DNA of 64,000 nt from contig NZ_BBOJ01000035.1 in the NCBI RefSeq assembly GCF_000974445.1, positions 1-64,000 on the forward strand, in the 5' to 3' direction. Positions 8,062-16,357 of the stretch are shown here, in pieces. Below the pieces are notes generated by a model. It saw nothing but the letters and a program-made list of their open reading frames with translations. It did not search any database and was not told where the DNA came from. The stretch is from Lentzea aerocolonigenes. Its GTDB lineage: Bacteria > Actinomycetota > Actinomycetes > Mycobacteriales > Pseudonocardiaceae. Numbering within the stretch: the stretch's first letter is position 1; each line of letters starts with the position of its first letter. The translations under genes were made by a program, and so were the position numbers.

Positions 8062-8208
8062 AGACGCCAGTTTCGCCGTGTCGGGGTGCGTGAAACCCAT
8101 CGGCGGGCGATGCTGTCAAACAGGTTCACCCACAAGCATGGCGGCCCTAGCGGGCACACGCCCGGTAGTGCTCCCATCGAAGCGATCCCCGAACGCAGGG
8201 AGTGGCCG

Positions 8209-8358
8209 ATGAACGAGCAACAGGCACGCGACGACGAGCTGGCGAAGATCCGCTCGGAGGCGACGAACTGGCTGGCCAAGATGGCCAAAGCCCAACAGCG
8301 CCCCAAAGTCGAGCAGCGGAGGCCTGAGCACGACGCCATGACACCCGCGAAGAAGTAG
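8209..8358 (+). CDS. Small hypothetical protein, 49 residues
   Basis: ATG 8209 is preceded by AGGGAG at 8197-8202. The product is short, highly charged and probably helical (QQARDDELAKIRSEATNWLAKM), with a basic tail ending TPAKK. I do not recognise a family. The good ribosome binding site and the strong terminator immediately after the stop support a real gene. A longer in-frame start at 8086 lacks a binding site. Confidence 0.55.
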   Translation: MNEQQARDDELAKIRSEATNWLAKMAKAQQRPKVEQRRPEHDAMTPAKK

Positions 8359-8373
8359 AAGGAAACAGCAGAG

Positions 8374-8397
8374 GCGCCCCGGCTACGGCCGGGGCGC
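8374..8397. terminator. Bidirectional terminator between convergent genes
   Basis: GCGCCCCGG and CCGGGGCGC form a GC stem around CTACGG, with pyrimidine-rich TTCTGCTTT on the plus side. It serves the 49-residue gene. The stop codon of the convergent LysR gene (8383-8385) lies inside the stem loop. Confidence 0.8.
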
Positions 8398-9414
8398 TTC
8401 TGCTTTGAAGGCCGACCACAGCAGGTTCAGCGGGTGATCCGCCGGATGCTTCGCCAGCTCGTCCGTTCGGGCGAAAACGCCCACAAGCCGCTCCAGTGAG
8501 TCATCTGAGAGCTCCACGACGCGAAGCCCTCCGCCTTCCCGAAGCTCGTTGTTCGACGCCACCACGCCCAAACCAGACGTCACGATCATGGCTCCCTGGA
8601 CGAGGTTCGAGCGCAGCAGCGAGATGCCGTACTGGATCTCGTCGATCTCGGCCGCGATGTCGAGGTCCTGCCGGTAGTCGGGCCCGAACCACCCCCGCAG
8701 GAACTCCGCGATCAGCCCCGCCCCCGGCACGACCAACGGGACCGACCTCAACTGAGGTACCCGCACCCGGTCGCCGACAACCGTCGACGGCAGATTCGTC
8801 AGCAACGCGAGGCCGCCGCGTCGCCACTCGATCACGTCGAACTCGGGGCGTTCCCAGCCGGCACCGGCCTTGGTCACGACGCTGCCGCACACGAGGTCGA
8901 CCTCCTGCGTCTCCAGCTTCGCCCAGATGTCCTTGGTGCGGATGTGCACGACCTTGAGGTCCACGTCGCGCTCGCGGAACTCGTCCGAGACGTGGTGCCA
9001 CGCCTTCGCGAGCGTGTCGAGCATGTATCGCGTGGTGCCGACGGTGACGGTCGTGCCGAGCTTGCGGCGGCACTCGTGAATTCCGTCGAGCCACTCCGCG
9101 AGCGTCTCCCGCGCCAATTCGACGAGTGACTCACCAGTCGGCGTGAACAGCACGTCCTTTCCGCGTCCCTGCTTCACCACGAGCGGTTCACCGCACAGTT
9201 GCCGGAAGTTCCTGTTCAACGTGTCGAGCTGCTTCTGAACGCTCGACTGCTCTCGTCCCAACGCCCGAGCCGCTCGTAGGGCCGAACGGGTCTCGTGCAC
9301 CGTCAACAGCGTCCTGAGCTGGTCCAATGTGGTATCCAGGAGTGCACCGGGCATGTTCAGCAGGCGATGCAGTGAAGTGCTGGTGGGGAGCACCAACTGG
9401 GACGAGCCGGACAT
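8383..9414 (-). CDS. LysR-family transcriptional regulator
   Basis: The 343-residue protein has an N-terminal winged HTH at about 26-90 (LDQLRTLLTVHETRSALRAARAL, REQSSVQKQLDTLNRNF), with the LysR pattern in which a single gene-proximal helix binds a palindromic operator. A substrate-binding-type domain follows (TVTVGTTRYMLDTLAKAW through GVVASNNELREGGGLRVVEL). It is longer than usual at the N-terminus; an internal ATG at residue 21 is an alternative start. It is divergent from the nuoB-like gene, so that complex-I-like cluster is the natural candidate target. The inducer is unknown. Confidence 0.85.
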   Translation of the reverse strand: MSGSSQLVLPTSTSLHRLLNMPGALLDTTLDQLRTLLTVHETRSALRAARALGREQSSVQKQLDTLNRNFRQLCGEPLVVKQGRGKDVLFTPTGESLVELARETLAEWLDGIHECRRKLGTTVTVGTTRYMLDTLAKAWHHVSDEFRERDVDLKVVHIRTKDIWAKLETQEVDLVCGSVVTKAGAGWERPEFDVIEWRRGGLALLTNLPSTVVGDRVRVPQLRSVPLVVPGAGLIAEFLRGWFGPDYRQDLDIAAEIDEIQYGISLLRSNLVQGAMIVTSGLGVVASNNELREGGGLRVVELSDDSLERLVGVFARTDELAKHPADHPLNLLWSAFKAEAPRP

Positions 9415-9639
9415 CGGAACCCTCTCTGGTGTTCTACCGATCAGTTGAACTGAACTTGACCGCAGTTCGCCGACAAATTATCTGGAGATCTTGTCCGCAA
9501 ATCCCTGGACTCTTATCGGCGGGTGTACAAAACTATCCGCGGCGACCACGCGTGGGAGCCGATTCCGGGGGGAATCATTGGGGGGTGGGGGTCCGCCAGG
9601 CGCAAGCCGGTGGGCCCCCAAGTATTACCCTCGCTGGTT

Positions 9640-10065
9640 GTGACCGTTTCCGCTCGCCCGGACGGTGTCGTCCTCAACTGGGGCACCACCTACCGGGTCA
9701 CCGTCCTCGAACTCGGGCTCGCCTGCTGCGGAGTCGAAGTGATGGCCGCTCTCGACCGCCTTCCCGACCTCGGCGTCACGCCCGTCGACGGCGCGGGCGA
9801 GGCACACGTTCTCGTCGTCTCCGGCACCGTCACGGACGTCATGTTGCCCGCTGTGCTCCGCAGTTACGAGGCCATGGCCGAACCCCGTTACGTGATCTCC
9901 GTGGGCGCCTGCAGCAACACCGGTGGCCCGTACTGGGATTCCTACAGCGTCACCAAGGGCATCGACCAGGCGTTGCCGGTCCACGTCGCCGTTCCTGGCT
10001 GCCCGCCGCGGCCGGAAGCGCTGCTCGAAGGCCTCAAGGCGCTGCACCGGCTGGTGAACTCATGA
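9640..10065 (+). CDS. NuoB-like [4Fe-4S] subunit (complex I / NiFe hydrogenase small-subunit type)
   Basis: The protein has LELGLACCGVEVMAAL, VISVGACSNTGGPYW and AVPGCPPRPEALLEGL. The tandem Cys pair plus the two later cysteines are the four ligands of the N2-type cluster in NuoB, so the site looks intact. I place the start at GTG 9640 (141 residues). An in-frame GTG at 9523 would add 39 residues of unconvincing composition, and neither has a good ribosome binding site. The stop overlaps the next start (ATGA). A membrane arm and quinone-binding NuoD partner are not encoded here, so it must work with proteins from elsewhere or in a different redox complex. Confidence 0.75.
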   Translation: MTVSARPDGVVLNWGTTYRVTVLELGLACCGVEVMAALDRLPDLGVTPVDGAGEAHVLVVSGTVTDVMLPAVLRSYEAMAEPRYVISVGACSNTGGPYWDSYSVTKGIDQALPVHVAVPGCPPRPEALLEGLKALHRLVNS

Positions 10066-10589
10066 CCGCGAAGACCGCCTTCGGCCAGACGGTCCACCAC
10101 GTCGAGCTCGCGGACTGGCTCGGTACCGCCACGCACCACCACGCCGAGGGCTGCGTGATGTTCGACTGGCTCGGCGTCGAGGACGCCGGCAGGCCGGGTG
10201 CCGCCGGGCAGCGTCACGCCGTGTTCCTGCACGTCATCGATCCGCGCACGCGCGAGGGCGTGATGCTGCGGACCGAGCTCGGCGAGACCGACTCCCTGCC
10301 GAGCGTCGCGCACCTCTGGAAGGGCGCGCGCTGGCACGAACGCGAGGCCGCGGAGATGTTCGGCATCGCGGTCGGCAACGAGCCGGAGCACCTGCTGCTG
10401 CCGGACAGCTTCGAGGGCCACCCGCTGCGCAAGGACTTCGTGCTGGCCTCCCGCGTCGTGCGCCCGTGGCCCGGCCGGTTGGAGCCGGGTGAGGACAACA
10501 CGAGCGCCCCGAGCCGCCGCCGCACCGCCCCGCCTGGTGTACCGGACCCGTCGTGGGGCCCGCGCCGTGAAGAGGAGAGCACGTCATGA
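10062..10589 (+). CDS. NuoC-like 30-kDa subunit
   Basis: The 175-residue product carries the NuoC core signature: HVIDPRTREGVMLRTEL, DSLPSVAHLWKGARWHEREAAEMFGI with the E-R-E-x-x-E/D-M-F-G hallmark of the 30-kDa subunit, and LLLPDSFEGHPLRKDFVL. In complex I this subunit joins the peripheral arm next to NuoD and NuoB. The C-terminal 45 residues are Pro/Arg-rich and not conserved. It starts inside the nuoB-like stop and ends inside the nuoI-like start, so translation of the three genes is coupled. Confidence 0.85.
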   Translation: MTAKTAFGQTVHHVELADWLGTATHHHAEGCVMFDWLGVEDAGRPGAAGQRHAVFLHVIDPRTREGVMLRTELGETDSLPSVAHLWKGARWHEREAAEMFGIAVGNEPEHLLLPDSFEGHPLRKDFVLASRVVRPWPGRLEPGEDNTSAPSRRRTAPPGVPDPSWGPRREEESTS

Positions 10590-11038
10590 CCAGCCTTCCG
10601 CCGCGCACGAGGGGCGTCATCGCGCTGTTGGAGGCCAACTGCACGGTCTGCATGATCTGCGCGCGCGAGTGTCCTGACTGGTGCATCCACATCACGAGCC
10701 ACACCGAGGTCGAACAGCAGCCGGGCAGCGCCAGGCCGCGCAGCCGCAACGTGCTCGACCGGTTCGCGATCGACTACGGCCAATGTCTGTACTGCGGCAT
10801 CTGCGTCGAGGTCTGCCCGTTCGACGCCCTGCACTGGGCACCGGAGTTCGGCTATCCGGGAACGGGTTCGGTCGAGGGCGACGGCGCCGTCGCGGAGCTG
10901 GTCCACGAACGGGACGTGCTGGCCACGTGGGTCGAGAAGGTGCCGCCGCCACCACCGCTCGACCCCGCTGCCGAGGCCGCGCCGGAAACGGCGACAGGAA
11001 CCGGCAGGAGGCCTGGTTCGTTGAGAGGTAGGACGTAA
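10586..11038 (+). CDS. NuoI-like 2x[4Fe-4S] ferredoxin subunit
   Basis: Two ferredoxin motifs are present: CTVCMICARECP (about residues 19-30) and CLYCGICVEVCP (about 71-82). These are the eight cysteines that bind the N6a and N6b clusters in NuoI. The protein passes electrons towards the NuoB-like subunit in complex I. The C-terminal 45 residues are Pro/Ala-rich. It starts at ATG 10586 overlapping the NuoC-like stop, and htpX follows after 17 bp with its own GGAGG. Confidence 0.85.
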   Translation: MTSLPPRTRGVIALLEANCTVCMICARECPDWCIHITSHTEVEQQPGSARPRSRNVLDRFAIDYGQCLYCGICVEVCPFDALHWAPEFGYPGTGSVEGDGAVAELVHERDVLATWVEKVPPPPPLDPAAEAAPETATGTGRRPGSLRGRT

Positions 11039-11055
11039 AACCCGGAGGCGGAACC

Positions 11056-11925
11056 GTGCACAAGCACTTCAACGGGTTGAAGACGGCCGCGTTGCTCGGT
11101 GGGATGAGCGCGCTGATCGTGGTGATCAGCGGGCTGTTCGGCCGGACGGCGCTGGTCATCGGCCTGCTGTTGGCCTTGGGCGTGAACGCCTACGCGTACT
11201 TCAACTCCGACAAGCTCGCCCTGCGCGCGATGCGGGCAGTGCCTGTGTCGCAGGTGGAGCAACCAGTGCTCTACGCGATGGTGCGGGAGCTGTCGCAGAA
11301 GGCGCGCCAGCCCATGCCCAGGCTCTACCTGAGCCCGACCATCGCACCGAACGCGTTCGCGACGGGCCGCAACCCGCGCAACGCGGCCGTGTGCTGCACC
11401 ACGGGCATCCTGGACCTGCTCGACGAACGCGAGCTGCGCGCCGTGCTCGGCCACGAGCTCGCACACGTCTACAACCGCGACATCCTGATCAGCTGCGTGG
11501 CCGGTGCGCTGGCCGGCGTGATCACGATGCTCGCGAACCTCGCCCTGCTCGCCGGCATCTTCGGAGGCGGCGACGGTGACGACGACGGCCCCGGCCCGCT
11601 CGGCCTGCTGCTGATCGCGCTGCTCGGCCCGATCGCGGCCACCGTGGTGCGCCTGGCCGTGAGCCGTTCGCGCGAGTTCCAGGCCGACCAGTCCGGTGCC
11701 GAGCTCACCGGCGACCCGCTCGCGCTGGCGAGTGCGTTGCGCAAGATCGAGCTGGGGACGCGAGCGGCGCCGCTCGCACCGGAGCCGGAGGTGGTGTCGC
11801 AGAGCCACCTGATGATCGCGAACCCGTTCCGCTCGGGGGAACAGTTCGCGAAGTGGTTCTCGACCCACCCGCCGATCGCCGACCGCGTCCGCAGGCTCGA
11901 GGAGATGGCGCGCAGGGCCCGTTAA
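11056..11925 (+). CDS. htpX: HtpX-like membrane zinc metalloprotease
   Basis: The 289-residue integral membrane protein has N-terminal hydrophobic helices (about 10-48), the zinc motif HELAH at 133-137 and a third ligand in SREFQAD. A hydrophobic pair spans about 145-200. This is the M48 peptidase layout of HtpX, which removes damaged membrane proteins with the active site facing the cytoplasm. GTG 11056 has GGAGG eight bases before it. It ends tail to tail with rmlA, the two stop codons sharing TTAA. Confidence 0.93.
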   Translation: MHKHFNGLKTAALLGGMSALIVVISGLFGRTALVIGLLLALGVNAYAYFNSDKLALRAMRAVPVSQVEQPVLYAMVRELSQKARQPMPRLYLSPTIAPNAFATGRNPRNAAVCCTTGILDLLDERELRAVLGHELAHVYNRDILISCVAGALAGVITMLANLALLAGIFGGGDGDDDGPGPLGLLLIALLGPIAATVVRLAVSRSREFQADQSGAELTGDPLALASALRKIELGTRAAPLAPEPEVVSQSHLMIANPFRSGEQFAKWFSTHPPIADRVRRLEEMARRAR

Positions 11926-12794
11926 CGGCCTGCCTGCGCCACCGCCATGAGGTACTCGCCGTACCCGGACTTGCCGAGCTTCTCGCCGAGCGCGTAGCAC
12001 TCCTGCGCGGAGATGAAGCCCATGCGCAGCGCGATCTCCTCGGGACAAGCGATGCGCACGCCGGTCCGGTGCTCCAGCACCTGCACGAACTGCCCGGCCT
12101 CGAGCAGCGAGTCGTGCGTGCCGGTGTCGAGCCACGCGAACCCGCGGCTCAGGTCCACCAGCTGAGCGCGACCCTCGCGCAGGTAGTGCAGGTTGACGTC
12201 GGTGATCTCCAGCTCGCCGCGCGGTGACGGCTTGAGGTTCTTGGAGATCTCCACCACACCGTTGTCGTAGAAGTAGAGCCCGGTGATCGCCCGGTTCGAC
12301 TTCGGCTCCTTCGGCTTCTCCTCGATCGAGAGCAGCTTCCCGGTCGAGTCGACCTCGCCCACGCCGTACCGCTCGGGGTCCTTCACCTGGTACCCGAACA
12401 GCACGCAACCGTCCAAAGAGGACGCGTGGTGCTGCAACGTGCTCGAGAAGCCCTGGCCGTAGAAGATGTTGTCGCCCAGCACCAGCGCCACGTCGTCGCC
12501 ACCGACGAAGTCAGCGCCGATGACGAACGCCTCCGCGAGCCCGTTCGGCGCGGCCTGCTCGGCGTACGAGAAGCTCATGCCCCACTGGGAACCGTCCCCC
12601 AGCAGCCGCCGGAACAGCGGTAAGTCCGTCGGCGTGGAGATGATCAGCACTTCCCGGATGCCGGCCAGCATGAGCACCGACAGCGGGTAGTAGATCATCG
12701 GCTTGTCGTAGACCGGCAGCAGCTGCTTGGAGACGGCCTGCGTGATCGGGTGCAGGCGCGTCCCGCTGCCACCGGCGAGGACGATGCCCTTCAC
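11922..12794 (-). CDS. rmlA: Glucose-1-phosphate thymidylyltransferase
   Basis: The 290-residue protein begins KGIVLAGGSGTRLHPIT, the nucleotide-binding loop of sugar nucleotidyltransferases, followed by QLLPVYDKPMIYYPLS, LGDNIFYG and ITGLYFYDN. It has the usual RmlA length. It joins dTTP to glucose-1-phosphate, the first step to dTDP-rhamnose and other dTDP-deoxysugars needed for cell-wall and secondary-metabolite glycosylation. The other rml genes are not adjacent. Its ATG overlaps the stop of yajQ, so the two are cotranscribed and probably translationally coupled. Confidence 0.95.
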   Translation of the reverse strand: MKGIVLAGGSGTRLHPITQAVSKQLLPVYDKPMIYYPLSVLMLAGIREVLIISTPTDLPLFRRLLGDGSQWGMSFSYAEQAAPNGLAEAFVIGADFVGGDDVALVLGDNIFYGQGFSSTLQHHASSLDGCVLFGYQVKDPERYGVGEVDSTGKLLSIEEKPKEPKSNRAITGLYFYDNGVVEISKNLKPSPRGELEITDVNLHYLREGRAQLVDLSRGFAWLDTGTHDSLLEAGQFVQVLEHRTGVRIACPEEIALRMGFISAQECYALGEKLGKSGYGEYLMAVAQAGR

Positions 12795-13282
12795 CGGTAG
12801 TTGGTGAACTGGAGGGCGATGCCGAAGTCAGAGCCCTTCAGCAGGGCGATGACGTCCTGCAGGTGGTCCTTCTTCTTGCCGGACACCCGCAGCTGGTCGC
12901 CCTGGATCTGCGCCTGAACGCCCTTGGGCGCCTCGTCGCGGATCTTCTTGGCGATCTCCTTGGCCTTCTCCGACGAGATGCCCTGCACGAGATTTCCCGT
13001 GACCTTGAACACCTTTCCGGACACCGCGGGCTCGCCCACCTCGAACGCCTTCATCGAGATGTTCCGCTTGACCAGCTTCTCCTGGAAGACGTCGATCGCA
13101 GCCTTGCAGCGCTCCTCGGTCTCGGAGGTGAAGGTGATCGCCTCCTCGCCGGCCCAGGCCACGGTGGTGTTGGTCCCCCGGAAGTCGAAGCGCGTGCTCA
13201 GCTCCTTGGCCGCCTGGTTGAGCGCGTTGTCGACCTCCTGCCGGTCCACCTTGCTCACCACGTCGAACGACGGGTCCGCCAC
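12791..13282 (-). CDS. yajQ: YajQ-family nucleotide-binding protein
   Basis: The 163-residue protein matches the whole YajQ family: ADPSFDVVSKVDRQEVDNAL at the N-terminus, TRFDFRGT, KRNISMKAFEVG and a C-terminal LQDVIALLKGSDFGIALQF. Members have two RNP-like folds; some bind c-di-GMP. Start GTG 13282 follows GAGGAG at a good distance, whereas the in-frame start at 13312 does not. It leads an operon with rmlA. Confidence 0.93.
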   Translation of the reverse strand: MADPSFDVVSKVDRQEVDNALNQAAKELSTRFDFRGTNTTVAWAGEEAITFTSETEERCKAAIDVFQEKLVKRNISMKAFEVGEPAVSGKVFKVTGNLVQGISSEKAKEIAKKIRDEAPKGVQAQIQGDQLRVSGKKKDHLQDVIALLKGSDFGIALQFTNYR

Positions 13283-13401
13283 GACTTCACTCCTCAACGA
13301 TCTCGGGGTCACAGCCTGCGTCGATGCTACTGGGGGACCCCGATTTGGGGCCTCCCGAAGGGGTTATGTATTGTTCTGCCCGCACCGTTACGACGGTGTG
13401 G

Positions 13402-13482
13402 GGCGGGTTGCCCGAGCGGCCAATGGGAGCGGACTGTAAATCCGTCGCGAAAGCTACAGAGGTTCGAATCCTCTACCCGCCA
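13402..13482 (+). tRNA. tRNA-Tyr (GTA)
   Basis: The acceptor stem GGCGGGT (13402-13408) pairs with ACCCGCC (13475-13481). The anticodon is GTA in the loop CTGTAAA. A long variable arm is present, as is usual for bacterial tRNA-Tyr, and the T arm is GAGGTTCGAATCCTC. The 3' half is the attachment site of the integrated element. After insertion the tRNA stays intact because the element restores the 3' end. Confidence 0.95.
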
Positions 13483-13484
13483 CA
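13434..13484 (+). repeat. attL core, 51 bp
   Basis: Identical over 51 bases to 26680-26730. It covers the anticodon arm, variable arm and T arm to the 3' end of tRNA-Tyr plus two bases. Confidence 0.95.
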
Positions 13485-13494
13485 ACAGCGCAAA

Positions 13495-13530
13495 TGGGCC
13501 TGTGACCAGCGAGAACTGGTCACAGGCCCA
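13495..13530 (+). terminator. tRNA-Tyr terminator copy carried by the element
   Basis: TGGGCCTGTGACCAG and CTGGTCACAGGCCCA form a 15-bp perfect stem around CGAGAA just after attL. It closely resembles the hairpin just outside attR (26741-26774), so the element supplies its own terminator as well as the tRNA 3' end. Confidence 0.85.
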
Positions 13531-13582
13531 TTGTCGTGTTGTCCGGTTGTGTACGACTCGAACCGGCGTTCTCCGAGTGGCT

Positions 13583-13603
13583 GTACCGAGGACGTACCGA
13601 AGT
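13583..13603 (+). promoter_or_regulatory. Candidate integrase arm site, left end
   Basis: GTACCGAGGACGTACCGAAGT contains two GTACCG blocks 11 bp apart. A copy with a single mismatch lies near the right end (26609-26629). Position just inside both attachment sites suggests arm-type sites for integrase or Xis. This is inference. Confidence 0.5.
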
Positions 13604-13604
13604 T

Positions 13605-15017
13605 TTAGGCGGCGACCGGGCCGCCTAGCGCTGCCTGGACGCGCTGCCGGGCCGTCTCCTCTCCTCCGTCAATGCACTTGGCGTACGTGCGCAGCAGCAC
13701 GTTCAGGCTGTGCCCTGCCCATGCGGCCACCCGAGGTGCCTCAACACCAGCGTTCAGCCACATGGACACGCAGGCGTGGCGCAGGTCATACGGCCGCTTG
13801 GCGAGCGGCGACGCGGCCACCGCCGGCGTGAACGCAGCTTCACGCGCGAGTGCCCACGTGCGGCCGTAGGTCGAGCTGCCGATACGTCCGCCGCGTTCAG
13901 CGACGAACAGACGGCCACCTGGTGCTGTGCCGAACTCGTCGAGGTGTGCGTGCAGGATGAGCGCCAGTTCGGGCGAGCAGGGCACAGGACGGCCCTCGGT
14001 GTCCTCACGGTGCTTCAGCCCGCGTTCCTCGTCGCGCTCTCCGCTATCCGTCCACTCAGGACCAACCTCGGGCGCGGCCTTGTCGAGGTGGATCTCTCCC
14101 CACTCACGCACTTCCCAGCAGCTACGCGCCTGGTTCCACTCGCGTGGTGGCAACGCCAGGTGGTCACGCCGGACGTTGCTCACTTCCTCGGGTCGCAGGC
14201 CTGCGAAGTACATCAGCGCGAAGAACGCGACCAGCTTGCGGCCAGTGCGCCCGCCGTTCGGTACCTCGCGCAGGACGGTGCGGAACTGGATCGGGTTGGC
14301 AACCGATCGCCGGTCCACCTGGTGAACCACGGTCTTGCGCTTCTTCAACTTCACCTCAGTCAATGGGTTCTCGGTGAGTGCCTTCTTTTCGACGGCGTAG
14401 TCGAGCGCGTTGCTGAACGTCGTGCGACGCAGCCGAATCGTGTCCGGCGCGGCGCGCTTGCCGTCGAGCTTCTTCTCATACTGCGTGGTGACCTGCCGCA
14501 GAACGTCCGGCTTAGCGAGGTCTGAAACTGGCCGCGTGTTCCGCGACAGCCACTCCAACGCCGCTGCGATGTCACTTGGCTGCGTCACCGAGCGCTGATT
14601 GGTGTTGAGTGCGATACGGAGAGCCTTCCGCAGCACCGGGTGTTCTGGCCTGCCTCGATCGGTCGTGAGCATGGCTTCCGTTATCGGCGCCAAGGCGTCG
14701 GCGATGGACTTGCGGTGCGTCGGCGCAGCGTCCGGCCACTTCATGTCGACGAACGAGCACACGAGTTCGAACCACGACATGGCCGTTATGTCTTTGCGGA
14801 GCATGGAGACCGGTAGGCCGGTCTCCACACAGAACGCCTCACCCTTGTTGGCAGCCGTCAGCAGTTCAGCCCGAACGCTACTGGCGAGCGCGTCGGTCTT
14901 GAACGGCTTCTTGAACCGTTGGCCTGCCACTGACCACTGAACCCAATGAGTGGTCGTACGCTTGCCCTTGTACACGTCGATCACGTAGATGCGTACGTCA
15001 TAGCTTGTCGTCGTCAC
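13605..15017 (-). CDS. int: Tyrosine-type site-specific integrase
   Basis: The 470-residue protein has an N-terminal DNA-binding half with a core-binding domain, then a phage-integrase catalytic domain. The box I Arg is in FAGLRPEEVSNV, box II in RPYDLRHACVSMWL (Tyr replaces the usual His before D-L-R), GHS follows, and the nucleophile Tyr is in LLRTYAKCI, 25 residues from the end. It inserts and excises the element at tRNA-Tyr. Start GTG 15017 overlaps the xis stop (GTGA); an upstream in-frame start would run through xis. The gene reads towards attL, the usual position. Confidence 0.95.
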   Translation of the reverse strand: MTTTSYDVRIYVIDVYKGKRTTTHWVQWSVAGQRFKKPFKTDALASSVRAELLTAANKGEAFCVETGLPVSMLRKDITAMSWFELVCSFVDMKWPDAAPTHRKSIADALAPITEAMLTTDRGRPEHPVLRKALRIALNTNQRSVTQPSDIAAALEWLSRNTRPVSDLAKPDVLRQVTTQYEKKLDGKRAAPDTIRLRRTTFSNALDYAVEKKALTENPLTEVKLKKRKTVVHQVDRRSVANPIQFRTVLREVPNGGRTGRKLVAFFALMYFAGLRPEEVSNVRRDHLALPPREWNQARSCWEVREWGEIHLDKAAPEVGPEWTDSGERDEERGLKHREDTEGRPVPCSPELALILHAHLDEFGTAPGGRLFVAERGGRIGSSTYGRTWALAREAAFTPAVAASPLAKRPYDLRHACVSMWLNAGVEAPRVAAWAGHSLNVLLRTYAKCIDGGEETARQRVQAALGGPVAA

Positions 15018-15199
15018 GCTGCCACCTCGCAAGAGCCGTACCAGGATTCGATGTCCGTGCGGTTGAACCGCAATTGGCCGTTCGGCAACTTGGCGTGACG
15101 CGGTGCGAGACCCTTTGCCAACCACTCGTACAGGGTCGAGCGCGACACCTTGAACTCTTTGCAGAACTCGGCAACCGTCAGCAATTCGCGTCGGCTCAT
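15014..15199 (-). CDS. xis: Excisionase-like helix-turn-helix protein
   Basis: The 61-residue protein is an AlpA/MerR-type HTH: LLTVAEFCKEFKVSRSTLYEW followed by LPNGQLRFNRTDIESW. This is the size and fold of excisionases that bend DNA at att sites and steer integrase to excision. The start ATG overlaps the upstream DUF3631 gene stop (ATGA), and its stop overlaps int, so all three are translationally coupled. Confidence 0.88.
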   Translation of the reverse strand: MSRRELLTVAEFCKEFKVSRSTLYEWLAKGLAPRHAKLPNGQLRFNRTDIESWYGSCEVAA

Positions 15200-16320
15200 G
15201 GCTGTTCCCCCTCCGAGTTCCCGTTTGCCTTCTCCTCGGGCAGGTAGCGCGCCCATGCGTCGCCCAGCCCGTGAGCGCCGTCGATCACGTAGCCCTTGAA
15301 CGTCTTGCCACCGCTCTTGTAGGCGGTGACCTTGACGCCGTAGGCGCTGAGTTCCATTGCCAATTGACGTGCGTTGATGGGCCTGCCGTAGAAGTCGCCC
15401 CAGGGCGCTTCCTCCATGCTGTGCAGGACGGCGAGGATTTCCACGGTGCTCATGCGGGTCACGCCACGGTCGGCGAACACCGTGCGGAGGTCGGAGAGCA
15501 GCCGGATTCGGTCTGACGTCGGGTTGGTCTGTGCCGCGGTGACAAAGTGCAGGCACGCGGCGCGGGCGGTTTCCGGCCAGTGCCCGCCGGCGAAATCGGC
15601 GATTGCCAGCAGCGGTTCCCAGATTTCCGCGGCACGGTCGGTGACGCCCTCGGGCATGTCCGGGTAGGCCGCGCCGACGCGTTCGCCCACCACTTCCATC
15701 CACGTGGCGAGTGCCTCGCGAACCGGTGCGGACTGTTCCTCCACCTTCCGTTCGCGGAACGCCTCGACTCGTTCGTCGGGACGTCGCCGGCGCATGTGGA
15801 TGGTGATGGCGCGGGTGGTGATGGTGTCAGGCATGTTCCCGGCGATGCCTGCCAACGCGGCAGGGGCGTACACCGGGAACCGCTCGATCACCATGTTCCC
15901 CGCGTCGCCCTTGCAACGCGCCACGGTCGCGGAGCGCTTGTAACCGGCGTTGACCAGCGCGCGGAGGTCCTCGTTACCGCCGCCCTTGTTGTCGAAAATG
16001 GCGTCGACCTCGTCGAACAGGATGGTGAGCGGTCCGGCGCCGACCATGCGGAACAACGCGGCCGGGGTGGCGGAGAACGTCATCTCCGGCGTGCGGACCA
16101 GGTGACGGGCGACCTCCAGAACGCGGGTCTTGCCCGAGCCGGGTTCCGCGCTGGACAACACGACGCGCGGGGTGATGTAGAAGTGTTCGGCTGCCCAGGT
16201 GTGGGCGTACCAGAGCGCGAGCATGGGGGCGCAGTGCTCGTCGGGGAAGGCGTTGAACCGCGACAGGAACGCCTGGACGTCGTCGAGGATCTGCGCACCG
16301 TTGAGCGTGGTGGCGTTCAT
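15196..16320 (-). CDS. DUF3631 P-loop ATPase of the replication module
   Basis: The 374-residue protein has a Walker A AEPGSGKT (58-65), Walker B ILFDEVDAIF (100-109), and a typical DUF3631 C-terminal half (MSTVEILAVLHSMEEAPWGDFYGRPI in pieces, then ARQLAMELSAYGVK). Such proteins accompany prim-pol genes in actinobacterial elements and may act as the helicase or loader for element replication. ATG 16320 is preceded by AGGAG. The C-terminal end overlaps xis. Role in replication is inferred from the neighbourhood. Confidence 0.85.
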   Translation of the reverse strand: MNATTLNGAQILDDVQAFLSRFNAFPDEHCAPMLALWYAHTWAAEHFYITPRVVLSSAEPGSGKTRVLEVARHLVRTPEMTFSATPAALFRMVGAGPLTILFDEVDAIFDNKGGGNEDLRALVNAGYKRSATVARCKGDAGNMVIERFPVYAPAALAGIAGNMPDTITTRAITIHMRRRRPDERVEAFRERKVEEQSAPVREALATWMEVVGERVGAAYPDMPEGVTDRAAEIWEPLLAIADFAGGHWPETARAACLHFVTAAQTNPTSDRIRLLSDLRTVFADRGVTRMSTVEILAVLHSMEEAPWGDFYGRPINARQLAMELSAYGVKVTAYKSGGKTFKGYVIDGAHGLGDAWARYLPEEKANGNSEGEQP

Positions 16321-16357
16321 CCGGAGGTCTCCTGACTGTTCGTGTGTGACTGGGGCG

